In this document: in pieces, positions 1 through 9,000 of the stretch
How positions within the stretch are numbered: the stretch's first letter is position 1
Layout: each line of letters starts with the position of its first letter
Assembly: GCA_963844055.1 (NCBI GenBank)
Contig: CAWJMN010000001.1
Span: 310,001 to 374,000 of the forward strand
DNA from: CAWJMN01 sp963844055
GTDB taxonomy: Bacteria > Planctomycetota > Planctomycetia > Pirellulales > Pirellulaceae
Length of the DNA stretch: 64,000 nucleotides
Reading direction: 5' to 3'
The notes under the pieces: generated by a model
The model's database searches: none
The model's input: the letters and a program-made list of their open reading frames with translations, nothing else
What the model was told of the DNA's origin: nothing
Position numbers and translations under genes: made by a program

Positions 1-930
1 CTCTTCAAAACGCGATCGGCTGATCGTCATTTGTAAGTGCTTAGGCGTACCACCGGCGATCGTGATGAACGGCAGGTTGATTTCAGTTTGTTGTAGCGAC
101 GAGAGTTCCTTCTTGGCCTTTTCGCAGGCTTCTTGCAAACGTTGCAGTGCCATGGGCTCCTTGCGGAGGTCTTGGCCATTTTCCTTTTGGAACTCGTTCG
201 CGACGTGGTTGATCAGGACTTCATCAAAGTCGTCACCACCGAGGTGCGTATCACCATTGGTGCTGATAACTTCGAAGACCTTCTTGTCTTCTTCGTTGCC
301 GGCGCCGGAAACTTCCAGCACGGACACGTCAAACGTACCACCACCCAGATCGAAGACGACGATCTTTTCGTCCTTCTTCTTGTCCAGGCCGTAGGCCATT
401 GCAGCGGCCGTTGGTTCGTTGATGATACGGGCAACTTCCAGACCGGCGATTTGGCCGGCGTCCTTGGTTGCTTGACGTTGGGCATCGTTGAAGTAAGCAG
501 GAACCGTGATGACGGCCTTGTTTACCTTGTGACCCAAGTAGGACTCAGCAGCTTCCTTCAGTTTACGAAGGACCTTGGCCGAGATTTCTTGGGGCGTGTA
601 TTCGGTGTCACCCGCCTTGATCTTTACGTATTCGTCGCGAGCGCCGATGACCTTGTAAGGGACCATCTTCTCTTCGCTCTCGACTTCGCTGTGGCGACGG
701 CCCATGAAACGCTTGACGGAGTAAATCGTCCGCGTGGGATTGGTAACCGCTTGGCGACGAGCGGGCTCGCCGACCAAGGTCTCGCCCTTGTCGTTGAAAG
801 CAACGACCGATTGCGTCAGGCGGTTGCCTTCTGCATTGGCGATTACCTTTGCTTCGCTACCTTCCATGACCGCAACCACCGAGTTCGTCGTACCCAGGTC
901 GATACCAATGATCTTTTCGCCAGCCGCCAT
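1..930 (-). CDS. dnaK: Chaperone DnaK (Hsp70), N-terminal part, cut by window edge
   Basis: ATP-dependent Hsp70 chaperone of the cytoplasm, working with DnaJ and GrpE in protein folding. Only the first 310 residues lie in the window, because the gene runs off the left edge. This covers most of the nucleotide-binding domain. Visible signatures are the phosphate-1 motif IGIDLGTTNS (residues 8-17), AYFNDAQRQATKDAG (145-159), NEPTAAAMAYG (171-181), the phosphate-2 motif FDLGGGTFDVS (193-203) and GGDDFD (231-236). The substrate-binding domain is outside the window. The ATG at 930 is supported by AGGAG eight bases upstream. I saw no CIRCE (HrcA operator) inverted repeat upstream. The identity is certain from the Hsp70 signatures. 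Confidence 0.97.
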   Translation of the reverse strand, partial: MAAGEKIIGIDLGTTNSVVAVMEGSEAKVIANAEGNRLTQSVVAFNDKGETLVGEPARRQAVTNPTRTIYSVKRFMGRRHSEVESEEKMVPYKVIGARDEYVKIKAGDTEYTPQEISAKVLRKLKEAAESYLGHKVNKAVITVPAYFNDAQRQATKDAGQIAGLEVARIINEPTAAAMAYGLDKKKDEKIVVFDLGGGTFDVSVLEVSGAGNEEDKKVFEVISTNGDTHLGGDDFDEVLINHVANEFQKENGQDLRKEPMALQRLQEACEKAKKELSSLQQTEINLPFITIAGGTPKHLQMTISRSRFEE

Positions 931-1396
931 AATGAAAACTCCTGCTGAATGGGATGTTGTTAGTCTGTTGATTCCGGGAGAACCGAAAAACCACGCCTCG
1001 GGTGAGGCTTTGTCTGCTTAAGTAGCAAATGGAAGTGATTTACTGTCATTTGCCGGGTTGATCGTGAATAAACCCGATGCTCGCTAAAAAGCAAAGGCCG
1101 TGCCAACTGTGGCGATGGCGTTGGGCTGTTGTCGTAACTATAATGCAGCAAGCCACTTGCGAATGAATTGGTCCTGCGGCCCAGCGGCAAGCCAACTGGG
1201 CGGTGTGCGAGGTCTGCCAAATTGACATAGCCACTTGGGCGCCAAAACTGAGGCCGTCAAAATGGCAGCAGTCCGGGGCAGGGTAAGGGTTTCGCGTTAC
1301 ATTAGAGCCTGCGGCGGGGGTACGGCTGGATGGGACCAGCCAAGTGCCGATGCCGAGGTGCCGTGTTTTTGTCCTTTGTCTGTGAAGCTGTATTCT
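931..1396. other. Divergent intergenic region between dnaK and pheA
   Basis: About 460 bases between two divergent genes, so it should hold promoters for both. I see a short GCCTC/GAGGC hairpin near 996-1009, but no convincing -35/-10 pair, no CIRCE element and no RNA gene. An open frame continues upstream of pheA to an ATG at 1235, but that stretch does not resemble the family and is treated as leader. Confidence 0.4.
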
Positions 1397-2281
1397 ATGC
1401 CCGTCAAAAAAACACGTCCGGTGAAGTCGTCCACGAAGGTGGTTTCAGTGGCTGCGGCCGGACCTTCGAAGATCGGCTTTTTAGGGCCCGAGTATAGCTA
1501 CAGCCATATTGCGGCTTTGCACCAGTTCTCGGGGAAGGCAGAGTTGATTCCGCTGCCAACGATCAAGGCCGTGTTTGAAGCGCAGAAGGCCGGGACGATT
1601 AACTTTGGCGTGGTTCCGCTGGAGAATTCCACGGATGGCCGCATCGTCGATACGCTGGGGATGTTTGCTCGGATGCCGGTTCGGGTGACGGCCGAAGTTC
1701 CGCTGCGGATTCATCATACGCTGCTGGGGATGGGGCCGAAGACCGGCATCACAGAGATCTATAGCAAGCCACAAGCGATCTCGCAGTGTCGCGATTGGTT
1801 GGGGGCGAACTTGCCCAAGGCCAAGCTGATTGAGATGTCGAGCACGACCGCTGCGGCACAGCTTGCCGCGAAGAAGCCGGGCGCAGCTGCGATTGCCAGT
1901 CGTGAAGCAGGCGAGCATTACGGTCTGAAGGTGTTGGCGGCGAACATTGAAGACAACAAAGACAATGTGACGCGGTTTGCCGTTTTGGGCGAGCAAACGC
2001 CAGCCCCTACGGGCGATGATAAGACCGCGCTAATGATGGCGATTCCGCATCAGTCGGGGGCCTTGGCCGATGTGATGTTGATCTTTAAGAAGTTCAAGCT
2101 GAACATGACTTGGATCGAATCGTTCCCGATGCCCAACAAGCACAACCAGTATCTGTTCTTCATTGAGTTTGAAGGACATGCCGAAGAGCCTGCGGCTCGC
2201 AAGGCATTGGCAGCACTCGCGAAGAAGACCCTGCGCTTGGAAGTGCTGGGTAGCTTTGCGAAGGGAAAGCCCGTTGGATAA
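1397..2281 (+). CDS. pheA: Prephenate dehydratase with C-terminal ACT domain
   Basis: Converts prephenate to phenylpyruvate in phenylalanine biosynthesis (cytoplasm). The 294-residue protein is a monofunctional dehydratase with no chorismate mutase domain. The catalytic PDT domain begins at KIGFLGPEYSYSHIAA (residues 25-40) and contains ENSTDG (76-81), KPQAISQC (124-131) and the DNVTRF signature (189-194) with the catalytic Thr-Arg-Phe. An ACT regulatory domain follows (about 210-290), with GALADVM and WIESFPMP. The Phe-binding ESRP motif of the family reads ESFP here, so feedback inhibition by phenylalanine may differ. The ATG at 1397 is preferred over the in-frame ATG at 1235 because family similarity begins shortly after it. 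No strong ribosome site is visible. Confidence 0.92.
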   Translation: MPVKKTRPVKSSTKVVSVAAAGPSKIGFLGPEYSYSHIAALHQFSGKAELIPLPTIKAVFEAQKAGTINFGVVPLENSTDGRIVDTLGMFARMPVRVTAEVPLRIHHTLLGMGPKTGITEIYSKPQAISQCRDWLGANLPKAKLIEMSSTTAAAQLAAKKPGAAAIASREAGEHYGLKVLAANIEDNKDNVTRFAVLGEQTPAPTGDDKTALMMAIPHQSGALADVMLIFKKFKLNMTWIESFPMPNKHNQYLFFIEFEGHAEEPAARKALAALAKKTLRLEVLGSFAKGKPVG

Positions 2282-2476
2282 GAATCAGGGCAGTGCTGAG
2301 TGTACGAAATTGAGGTCTCGCCGGTTTCGCATTCACTTGCGGATCCAATTGGCTTTGAGTGGAAAACGTTGCTACCCAACCTGATGTTCGGAAGTACCTC
2401 AACGATCTACAATTGTTCGTCTATGAATCGGAGTGCTGTAAGGGTTGAATCATCTGAGTCATACAAGGAAATCGCG

Positions 2477-2827
2477 ATGGCTGAATTAACTGAAAAGCAA
2501 TTCGACGACGCTAAGTCGACGATTGAGCAATATCGCGAGAAGCTATCTAAAGTAAAGCAATTTGATGCTCGTAGTTTTGAAAGAGACCTTCGTAAGATTT
2601 GGGATTTGGGCCACCAGGAAGTAAAAGGCCTAATTGTCGAATTGTCTCATCATGGTCGCTGTGAGCAAGTTGCAGCCTATTACATGGAGCACTCAAATGC
2701 TCCAGGTGTTGTTATTGAGTTTCAGAGGCGCCTTGCTGAACTGTACGGAATTTCTAGCTATCAATCGTCAGATCGCGTTAGTAAGCAAAATGAGTATTGG
2801 GAGAGGGCTTTTGCTGAACTGGTCTAG
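2477..2827 (+). CDS. Hypothetical protein, 116 residues
   Basis: Not recognised. A small charged helical protein beginning MAELTEKQFDDAKSTIEQYR, with no signal peptide or membrane segment. The ATG at 2477 is preferred because AAGGA lies about nine bases upstream. The open frame extends further back to 2300, but that part looks noncoding. The gene is more A+T-rich than pheA and the glycerate kinase on either side, which fits recent acquisition. The middle (HHGRCEQVAAYYMEHSNAPG) reads like a helical-repeat fold. It could be an orphan immunity-like or phage-related protein, but nothing in the sequence fixes a role. Confidence 0.65.
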   Translation: MAELTEKQFDDAKSTIEQYREKLSKVKQFDARSFERDLRKIWDLGHQEVKGLIVELSHHGRCEQVAAYYMEHSNAPGVVIEFQRRLAELYGISSYQSSDRVSKQNEYWERAFAELV

Positions 2828-2936
2828 CTGAACAGGTATTGAAATAAACCATCACATAGTTTTAGGTAAACAACACCATAGGTAGTCCATAAAACTCCAC
2901 GTGGATCATCAATCTGCCTGAATAGACGGTAAAAAC

Positions 2937-4337
2937 GTGAGCAAAAGCCCCCTTCGATCGGCAGAGCAACTGCGGGCCGATGTCTTGGCCATTTGGAAAG
3001 CGGGCGTGGATGCCGTTCGCAGCGATCGCCTAGTGCGCGAGCATGTGCAGGTCAAACAGGGATCGCTGTTGATTGCAGAAGAAGAGTTTCCGCTCGATTC
3101 CATCGACCGAATCCTTGTAGTTGGTGCCGGGAAAGCGGGAGCCGGCATGGCGGCGGGCCTGGAAGAGGCTTTGGGACCCGACGTTTTGCAGCAGAAGAAA
3201 GTAACCGGCTGGGTCAATGTGCCGGCCGATTGCGTCAAGAAGTTAACGGCGGTTCATCTGCATGGGGCTCGTCCTGCGGGACGAAATGAGCCAACGGCAG
3301 AAGGGGTGGCTGGGACGCAAGCGATTTTGCAGCTGGTGCAAAGCGCTGGGCCGCGAGACTTGGTGATTTGTTTGATCTCTGGCGGAGGCTCGGCACTGCT
3401 GCCAGCGCCGTGTGAAGGTATCTTGCTGGAAGACAAGCTGCAACTGGCGCGACATTTGTCGGCGGCAGGGGCAAACATCACGCAGCTGAACACGGTTCGT
3501 ACCCGGCTGAGCTTGATCAAAGGGGGCGGGCTGGCGCGAGCGTCGCAAGCAGGGCACCTCATTACGCTGATCATTTCCGATGTGATTGGCGATCCGCTGG
3601 ACATCATCGCTTCGGGCCCGACGATTCCGTCCACAACGACGGCTCGTGATGCGATGGATGTACTTGCCAAGTTTGATCCCGAGCGAAAGCTGCCGCAGCG
3701 GATTTATGACGAGTTAGCCAGGCAATTGGCGCAGGCGTCTCCACGAGGAAGCGCTGACGACGAATGTTTTGAGCGGGTGTCGAATCATATCTTGGGTAAC
3801 AATGCTGTTTGTGTTGATGCTGCAGGTATTGAGGCGGAGAAGCGGGGCTATTCGCACGCGATGAATGCCGCAAGGACCTTAGAAGGTTCGGCCGAAAGTG
3901 TGGGACAGCATTTGGCGACCATGGCCGTTAGTATGCGAGACCAAGTTGGGCCGGATTGCCTGATCACTGGGGGCGAGCCTGTCGTACAGCTTGCCCCGGC
4001 AGAGGTTCGCGGACTTGGGGGCAGGAATCAGCAGCTTGTGCTGGCGGCGCTGGCGCAGTTGATGGAATTGGGTGGAAGTCGTCCGCTAGATCAGATCGCA
4101 ATGCTTTCTGGAGGAACGGATGGCGAAGATGGTCCGACCGATGCAGCCGGCGCCATGATTGACGAAGCGATCTTGGAGAAGATCGAGTCGCTAGGGCTTT
4201 CGCCGGAGGAGTATCTGAAACGGAGTGACGCCTACCACTTTTTTGAACAGGTGGATGGGCTGATCAAGACAGGGCCGACGCACACCAATACTTGCGACTT
4301 GCGAGTGGTGGTCGTTGCGCGAAAGTTTGTCGTGTGA
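2937..4337 (+). CDS. Glycerate 2-kinase / MOFRL family protein
   Basis: Member of the GckA/TtuD/MOFRL family, which phosphorylates D-glycerate to 2-phosphoglycerate. Older annotation calls it hydroxypyruvate reductase. The 466-residue length is typical. The N-terminal domain has the Gly-rich motif GAGKAGAGMA (63-72) and CLISGGGSALL (145-155). ISDVIGDPLDIIASGPT near 213-229 is a strong family signature, and the C-terminal MOFRL domain carries LSGGTDGEDGPTDAAGA near residue 389. The start is GTG at 2937. The following gene begins within about 70 bases, so the two may be cotranscribed. A role in glyoxylate/serine or sugar-acid catabolism is inferred from the family; the true reaction (2- versus 3-phosphorylation) cannot be read from the sequence. 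Confidence 0.9.
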   Translation: MSKSPLRSAEQLRADVLAIWKAGVDAVRSDRLVREHVQVKQGSLLIAEEEFPLDSIDRILVVGAGKAGAGMAAGLEEALGPDVLQQKKVTGWVNVPADCVKKLTAVHLHGARPAGRNEPTAEGVAGTQAILQLVQSAGPRDLVICLISGGGSALLPAPCEGILLEDKLQLARHLSAAGANITQLNTVRTRLSLIKGGGLARASQAGHLITLIISDVIGDPLDIIASGPTIPSTTTARDAMDVLAKFDPERKLPQRIYDELARQLAQASPRGSADDECFERVSNHILGNNAVCVDAAGIEAEKRGYSHAMNAARTLEGSAESVGQHLATMAVSMRDQVGPDCLITGGEPVVQLAPAEVRGLGGRNQQLVLAALAQLMELGGSRPLDQIAMLSGGTDGEDGPTDAAGAMIDEAILEKIESLGLSPEEYLKRSDAYHFFEQVDGLIKTGPTHTNTCDLRVVVVARKFVV

Positions 4338-4404
4338 TCGCGCGGCGACGCATGCATGTTGGGCTTCTAACGGAACCAGAAAAGTCAAAGGGAGTAATTC
4401 ACTA

Positions 4405-5718
4405 GTGAGCGAAGCGTGGAGTGTGTGTCCGAGTGCGGTCGTGTTTGTCATTGATCGGCTTAGCCCGGCATTTTTAGGCCCGTACGGAAATACGTGGCTG
4501 GAGTCGCCTGCATTCTGTCGCGTTGCTAGTGAGGGAATTGTTGCGGAGATGGTGATCGCGCACACGCCTAACTTGGCCGGCTCGTACGCTGCGTACTGGC
4601 AAGGCTGGAAGGGAGTGGCGGGGTTGTTTCGGCAATTGAAGCAGGGAACCGCCACCGCGAGTGACATCGACTTTGCGTTCTTGCAGGCGATCAAGGAAAG
4701 CGGCCGAAAGACGATTCTGCTTACGGATGATCCGGCCGTGGCGGAATTGCCCGGGGCGAGCTTATTTGAAGAGTGCATCCTGCTACAGCAGCCGGTAACC
4801 GTTCAGCCAGCCAATGAAGTGGAAGCGACAGACTTGGCGCGGATTACGGCCGAAGCGGTAACGCTGATCAGCAGTAGCGAGGGGCCTTTCTTTTTATGGG
4901 TTCACTCACGCGGTATGTCGGGTCCCTGGGATGCCCCGTTAGAGTTCCGCAATCAATTTGCCGATGAAGATGACCCGTTGCCGGGTGATTTTGTGGAGCC
5001 GCCACAGCAACTTGTCCCTAAGGATGTTGATCCTGATGAGCTGTTGGCAGTGCAACATGCCTATGCTGGGCAGGTTAGCTTGCTTGACCTTTGCCTGGAA
5101 GAGGTTTTAGCGACGGTGGAAGCGCTTCCGGCAGAACGTAGGGCGCTGCTGGCGATCACTTCGCCGCGCGGCTATCCGCTGGGGGAGCATCATCAGATTG
5201 GTCCCGTGCGAGACGATCTTTATAATGAACTGATCCAGTTGCCACTGATCGTGCGCCATCCCGACAAGTTTGCACAACTAGCGCGGGTGCAAGAGTTGCT
5301 GCAGCCGGCCGACCTACACACAACGTTGATCGAGGCGTTGCAGCTCTCATCATTGGCGGCGCAGCCGGCCCCAAGTGGAGGAATTCTTGCGCTCGCACAG
5401 CAACCGGTAGAGTCGTTGCGAGCGATTGCGGTTTGCCTTGCAGAGAAGGAGTGGGCAGTTCGAACGTATGCGTGGCTGCTGCGGCAAAAGTCGTTAACAC
5501 TCCATTCGGCTGAGCAAAGTGCTGATGATAAAGTGAGCGCGGGCGAGTTGTATGTGAAGCCTGATGATCGCTATGAAGTGGTTGAGATCGCCTCACGCTG
5601 TAGCCAAGTTCCGCCGCAAATGATGGAACAAGCCGCCGCATTTTTGGCGTCGCTAGAGCAGGGACAGCCGGACGCCAGCGTGAGCAAGTTCCCTCAACTA
5701 TCGGACACTTGGCACTAA
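4405..5718 (+). CDS. Sulfatase/alkaline-phosphatase fold protein without catalytic Cys
   Basis: The 437-residue protein has the outline of a sulfatase: VVFVIDRLSPAFLGPYGN near the N-terminus replaces the usual metal-binding DD motif, FLWVHSRGMSGPWDAP sits mid-protein, and SPRGYPLGEH near the C-terminus. The formylglycine motif C/S-x-P-x-R is absent: the corresponding stretch reads AHTPNLAGSYAAYW. It is therefore unlikely to be an ordinary sulfatase. It has no signal peptide, so it should act in the cytoplasm, unlike most planctomycete sulfatases. The GTG at 4405 is chosen because AAAGGGAG lies about ten bases upstream; the open frame extends back to a TTG at 4315 that overlaps the preceding gene. 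Function unknown. Confidence 0.75.
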   Translation: MSEAWSVCPSAVVFVIDRLSPAFLGPYGNTWLESPAFCRVASEGIVAEMVIAHTPNLAGSYAAYWQGWKGVAGLFRQLKQGTATASDIDFAFLQAIKESGRKTILLTDDPAVAELPGASLFEECILLQQPVTVQPANEVEATDLARITAEAVTLISSSEGPFFLWVHSRGMSGPWDAPLEFRNQFADEDDPLPGDFVEPPQQLVPKDVDPDELLAVQHAYAGQVSLLDLCLEEVLATVEALPAERRALLAITSPRGYPLGEHHQIGPVRDDLYNELIQLPLIVRHPDKFAQLARVQELLQPADLHTTLIEALQLSSLAAQPAPSGGILALAQQPVESLRAIAVCLAEKEWAVRTYAWLLRQKSLTLHSAEQSADDKVSAGELYVKPDDRYEVVEIASRCSQVPPQMMEQAAAFLASLEQGQPDASVSKFPQLSDTWH

Positions 5719-6070
5719 AGGTGCTGAGCTGTGAGGCGGTCAGAATCCGTGAAGTAGGCGAAATGCCCGTAAAAACGCAGCTCAGCACGAAGTCGCCCAT
5801 CAATGGGTTAGCGATCGCTCAGCAACGGATTCTACTGTGGCTTGTAAATGCCTCATTTGCCTATAATTCAGCGGGATTGTCTTTGGACGATTCTGCGCCG
5901 AAGGAACGTGGCAATCAAGGATGATTGTCGACAAGGTGCGCTGACGTTGCTGCGAAAGGTCTCCTCTCGGGGATGCGTCTTTCGCTCGATAGAAGGTTCT
6001 GTACCGCGCGATGGCTGGACACGGAAGTCCTCACTGCCGAACGAACTGCACTCACTGCGATCACGCAGCG
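5719..6070. other. Intergenic leader, nothing recognised
   Basis: About 350 bases upstream of the large secreted protein. Several short open frames cross it but none has a ribosome site or recognisable product. I saw no RNA gene or repeat. Confidence 0.35.
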
Positions 6071-9000
6071 ATGTTGCCGTTCCGCGCGCTTCTAATGCTC
6101 GGCTGGCTGGCAGTCGCGTACTTGCTTTTTCTGGTGATGTCTGTGCCCCATGTTGTCGTGGCACAAGACCTTGAGCTTTCTCCTGCAACGGGAGGCGTGA
6201 CGGCGCTTCCTCCTCCGCCCGAAATTCCGATTGCCGATGTGGCAAGCGATGTGCAAATACGACTGCGTTTGGCTTGGGGTGGTGGACCTGTTCAATCTTG
6301 GCAGGGGGCGTTGACGCTAAGCGCGGGAACGATCAGCAATTTCCAGCCGCTGGGATTAGAAGCCGATGTGCCGGGAAGCCTGCACGTTTCGCCCGATCGT
6401 ACGTCGCTCCTGGTGGAACCTCATTCGCCAAGTCAATTTGATGGCTGCGATTTGTGGTTGCAAGGGGCAGCGGATGCCACGCTGCGGATCGAGCTGATGC
6501 CACTTTCGCCGCGTGCCAAGGGACCTAGTGCTTCGGCGGAACCGATGGTGCTTGAAATTCCCGTGCGCGAGATGGCTCGGCAGTTAGTGCAGCGCAATTT
6601 GGATGAAGAGGGAAGCCAGTTTTTGGCGAAGCGTTCTCCTGGCGATGTTTTGGCGGTGCAATTGGATCGCCCGCATTTGGTTTTTGGACCCGGGGAAGAG
6701 TGGAATTTGCCGCTGACATTGTCGCCGGTCGACTTGCAGCCGAGCACCTCCTACCTGTTGGAATTGCGAATCTTCAAAGGGCGGACGCATGAAGAGGTAG
6801 GAGGAGATCGCATCGAGTTTAAGACGGATGCACTCGCCAAGCCGGTGACACAGCCGAAGTTTGCTTTGAAGACTCCGATGCGCGAGGGTGTGTACGACCT
6901 GAACCTGTCGCTTTATGCCAAGCGACTAACCACGCCGCTGGTAAAGGGGAAAGCAGCCGCTTCGCGACTGTTGCAGTTTGTGGTGATTGAACCTGTGGCA
7001 CTCGCTACGCCGCATGTTTCGGAAGAGTTTCGCATCGTCCAAGAGATTGATCCGACCAAGGCACATTGGTGGGAAAAGATGGGGCGGATGAAAGCGCTCA
7101 AGGGATTGTCGGGGATCAATGCGGGCTTCGTAGGAAGTGAAAAGCCTCACACGCGGCAGTACCTGGGCAAGAACCTGCTTGAGTTAAAGCCCGGAGGATG
7201 GCACGCTTATCCACTGGAACTGGATCAGCCGGGTGAACCGCATAAACTGGAGATCGAATATCCGAGCGATTGGCGGCAGAGCGTATCGATCAGCATTGTC
7301 GAGCCTAATGCCGCTGGACAAGTGACACCGATTGGTGTGGATAGCGGCATTGAAGTGCGAGAGCCTGCGGTCACTGCGACCCCCGCGTTGGCCAAGGGGA
7401 CGCTCGAGTTTTGGCCACGTACCAAAACGCCCTGGGTCTTGATTGCCAATCGGCGCGACGATCGGGCGGCGCTGCTGGGGAAGCTGACGCTTTCCGCCGG
7501 GCCCGCCAATCTGCGGCCGATGGAAATTGGCAATGGTGGCGGACTTGCTGGGGGAGAAGCAGCCCATGCAAAGAGTGCCGGCCGACAATTGCTGGCGTAT
7601 TTGGATCGCCCCTTGCTGGCGGAGAACTTTTCGGCCAGCCAATCAGTTGATCGTGAGACGGGACGAAGCTTGGAAGACTGGTTGACCGCTTACGAAGCGG
7701 GAACACGCCTTGTAGAGCATCTGCAAAGCAACGGCTATACCGGCGCGATTGTAACGGTGGCCTGTGAAGGGGGAGCACTCTATCCAAGCCAAAAGCTTGA
7801 GCCCACACCGCAGTGGGACTCGGGAATCTTCTTTGAGTCCGGGCAGGACCCGCTTCGCAAAGATGTGGTGGAGATGTTGCATCGTCTGTTTGACCGTGCG
7901 GGGCTGACGCTCGTCCCTGCGGTGAAGTTTGCCACCCCTTTGCCAGACCTCGAAGAACAGTTCCGCGCGGACCCCGACTTGCTGGGTGGATTGATGCCGA
8001 TTGGCATCGATGGAAAAACGTGGGTGCAGCGAAACGGGCTGCAACGTGGGCAGGGTGTTTTCTACAACACGCTAGACCCGCGAGTGCAACGGGCCATGCG
8101 CGACGTCTTAGAAGAATTGAGCCAGCGATATGGTCACCATCGTTCATTTGGTGGTGTTTGCGTGCCGTGGGAGCTAGAGGGGTATGCACTTTTGCCGGAC
8201 GATGCGGCAAGTCTTGACGATGCGACGATTGAGCGATTCTGCAAGGTGACGCGAATTGATTTGGCAATCCAAGGGGGCAATCGATTTGTCGAGCGGGCGG
8301 CACAACTGCGTGGTACAGGAACCCATGCACGAGCTTGGCAAGAGTTTCGCGCAAATGAGATGGCAACATTCTATCGGCGGGTGCAAGCCGATCTGGCACG
8401 ACGCAACGTAGGGGCACGTCTGTACCTAGGGACAGGGCAATTGTTAGCAGCGCGGAGCTGGCAATCGGCATTACGCCCCGCCCTTCCTTCGCAGCAGAAC
8501 CTTAAGACGTTATTGACTAGTGGCGGCATTGATCCGGCGAAGTTGGCCGCCGATACAGGGATTGTGGTACCACGTCCACAGCGAGTGCTTTCAGGCGGCA
8601 CCGAAGCAGAAGGGGTGCAGTCTTACTGGAATGTGTCGGAAGAGATCACACAGATTAGTGAAGGGGCATCTCAGCCGGCCGCCCTGCACTTTTTGGAGCC
8701 TTCGCCGCTGAGGCTGCCTGCGTTTGACAAGGCAAGTCCTTATGGTGCCGAGAAGACACGCAGTTGGTTTGTATCACAACTTCCTCCGAGCGGAGAAGCG
8801 TCACGCGAGCGATTTGTCCATAGCTTAGCTGCCGGTGATATGCAGGTCATGATGGATGGCGGCTGGATGTTGCCTCTGATGGATTTGAAAGAGCTTCATC
8901 CACTGATTGACACTTATCGCCAATTGCCGGCAGAGCCATTTCAAATGGTGCCGAGCATTGTGGATCAAGGAGCTAGTCCGCAATTGGGGCTTACGGTTCG

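Noticed and set aside
133..948. 271-codon plus-strand open frame
   Set aside because: It is antisense to dnaK, whose minus-strand frame shows all Hsp70 signatures.
5709..5924. 71-codon open frame after the sulfatase-like gene
   Set aside because: It overlaps the stop of the preceding gene and has no ribosome site or recognisable sequence.
7371..8471. 366-codon minus-strand open frame
   Set aside because: It is a shadow of the large secreted protein; no family resemblance, Arg/Pro/His-rich composition.
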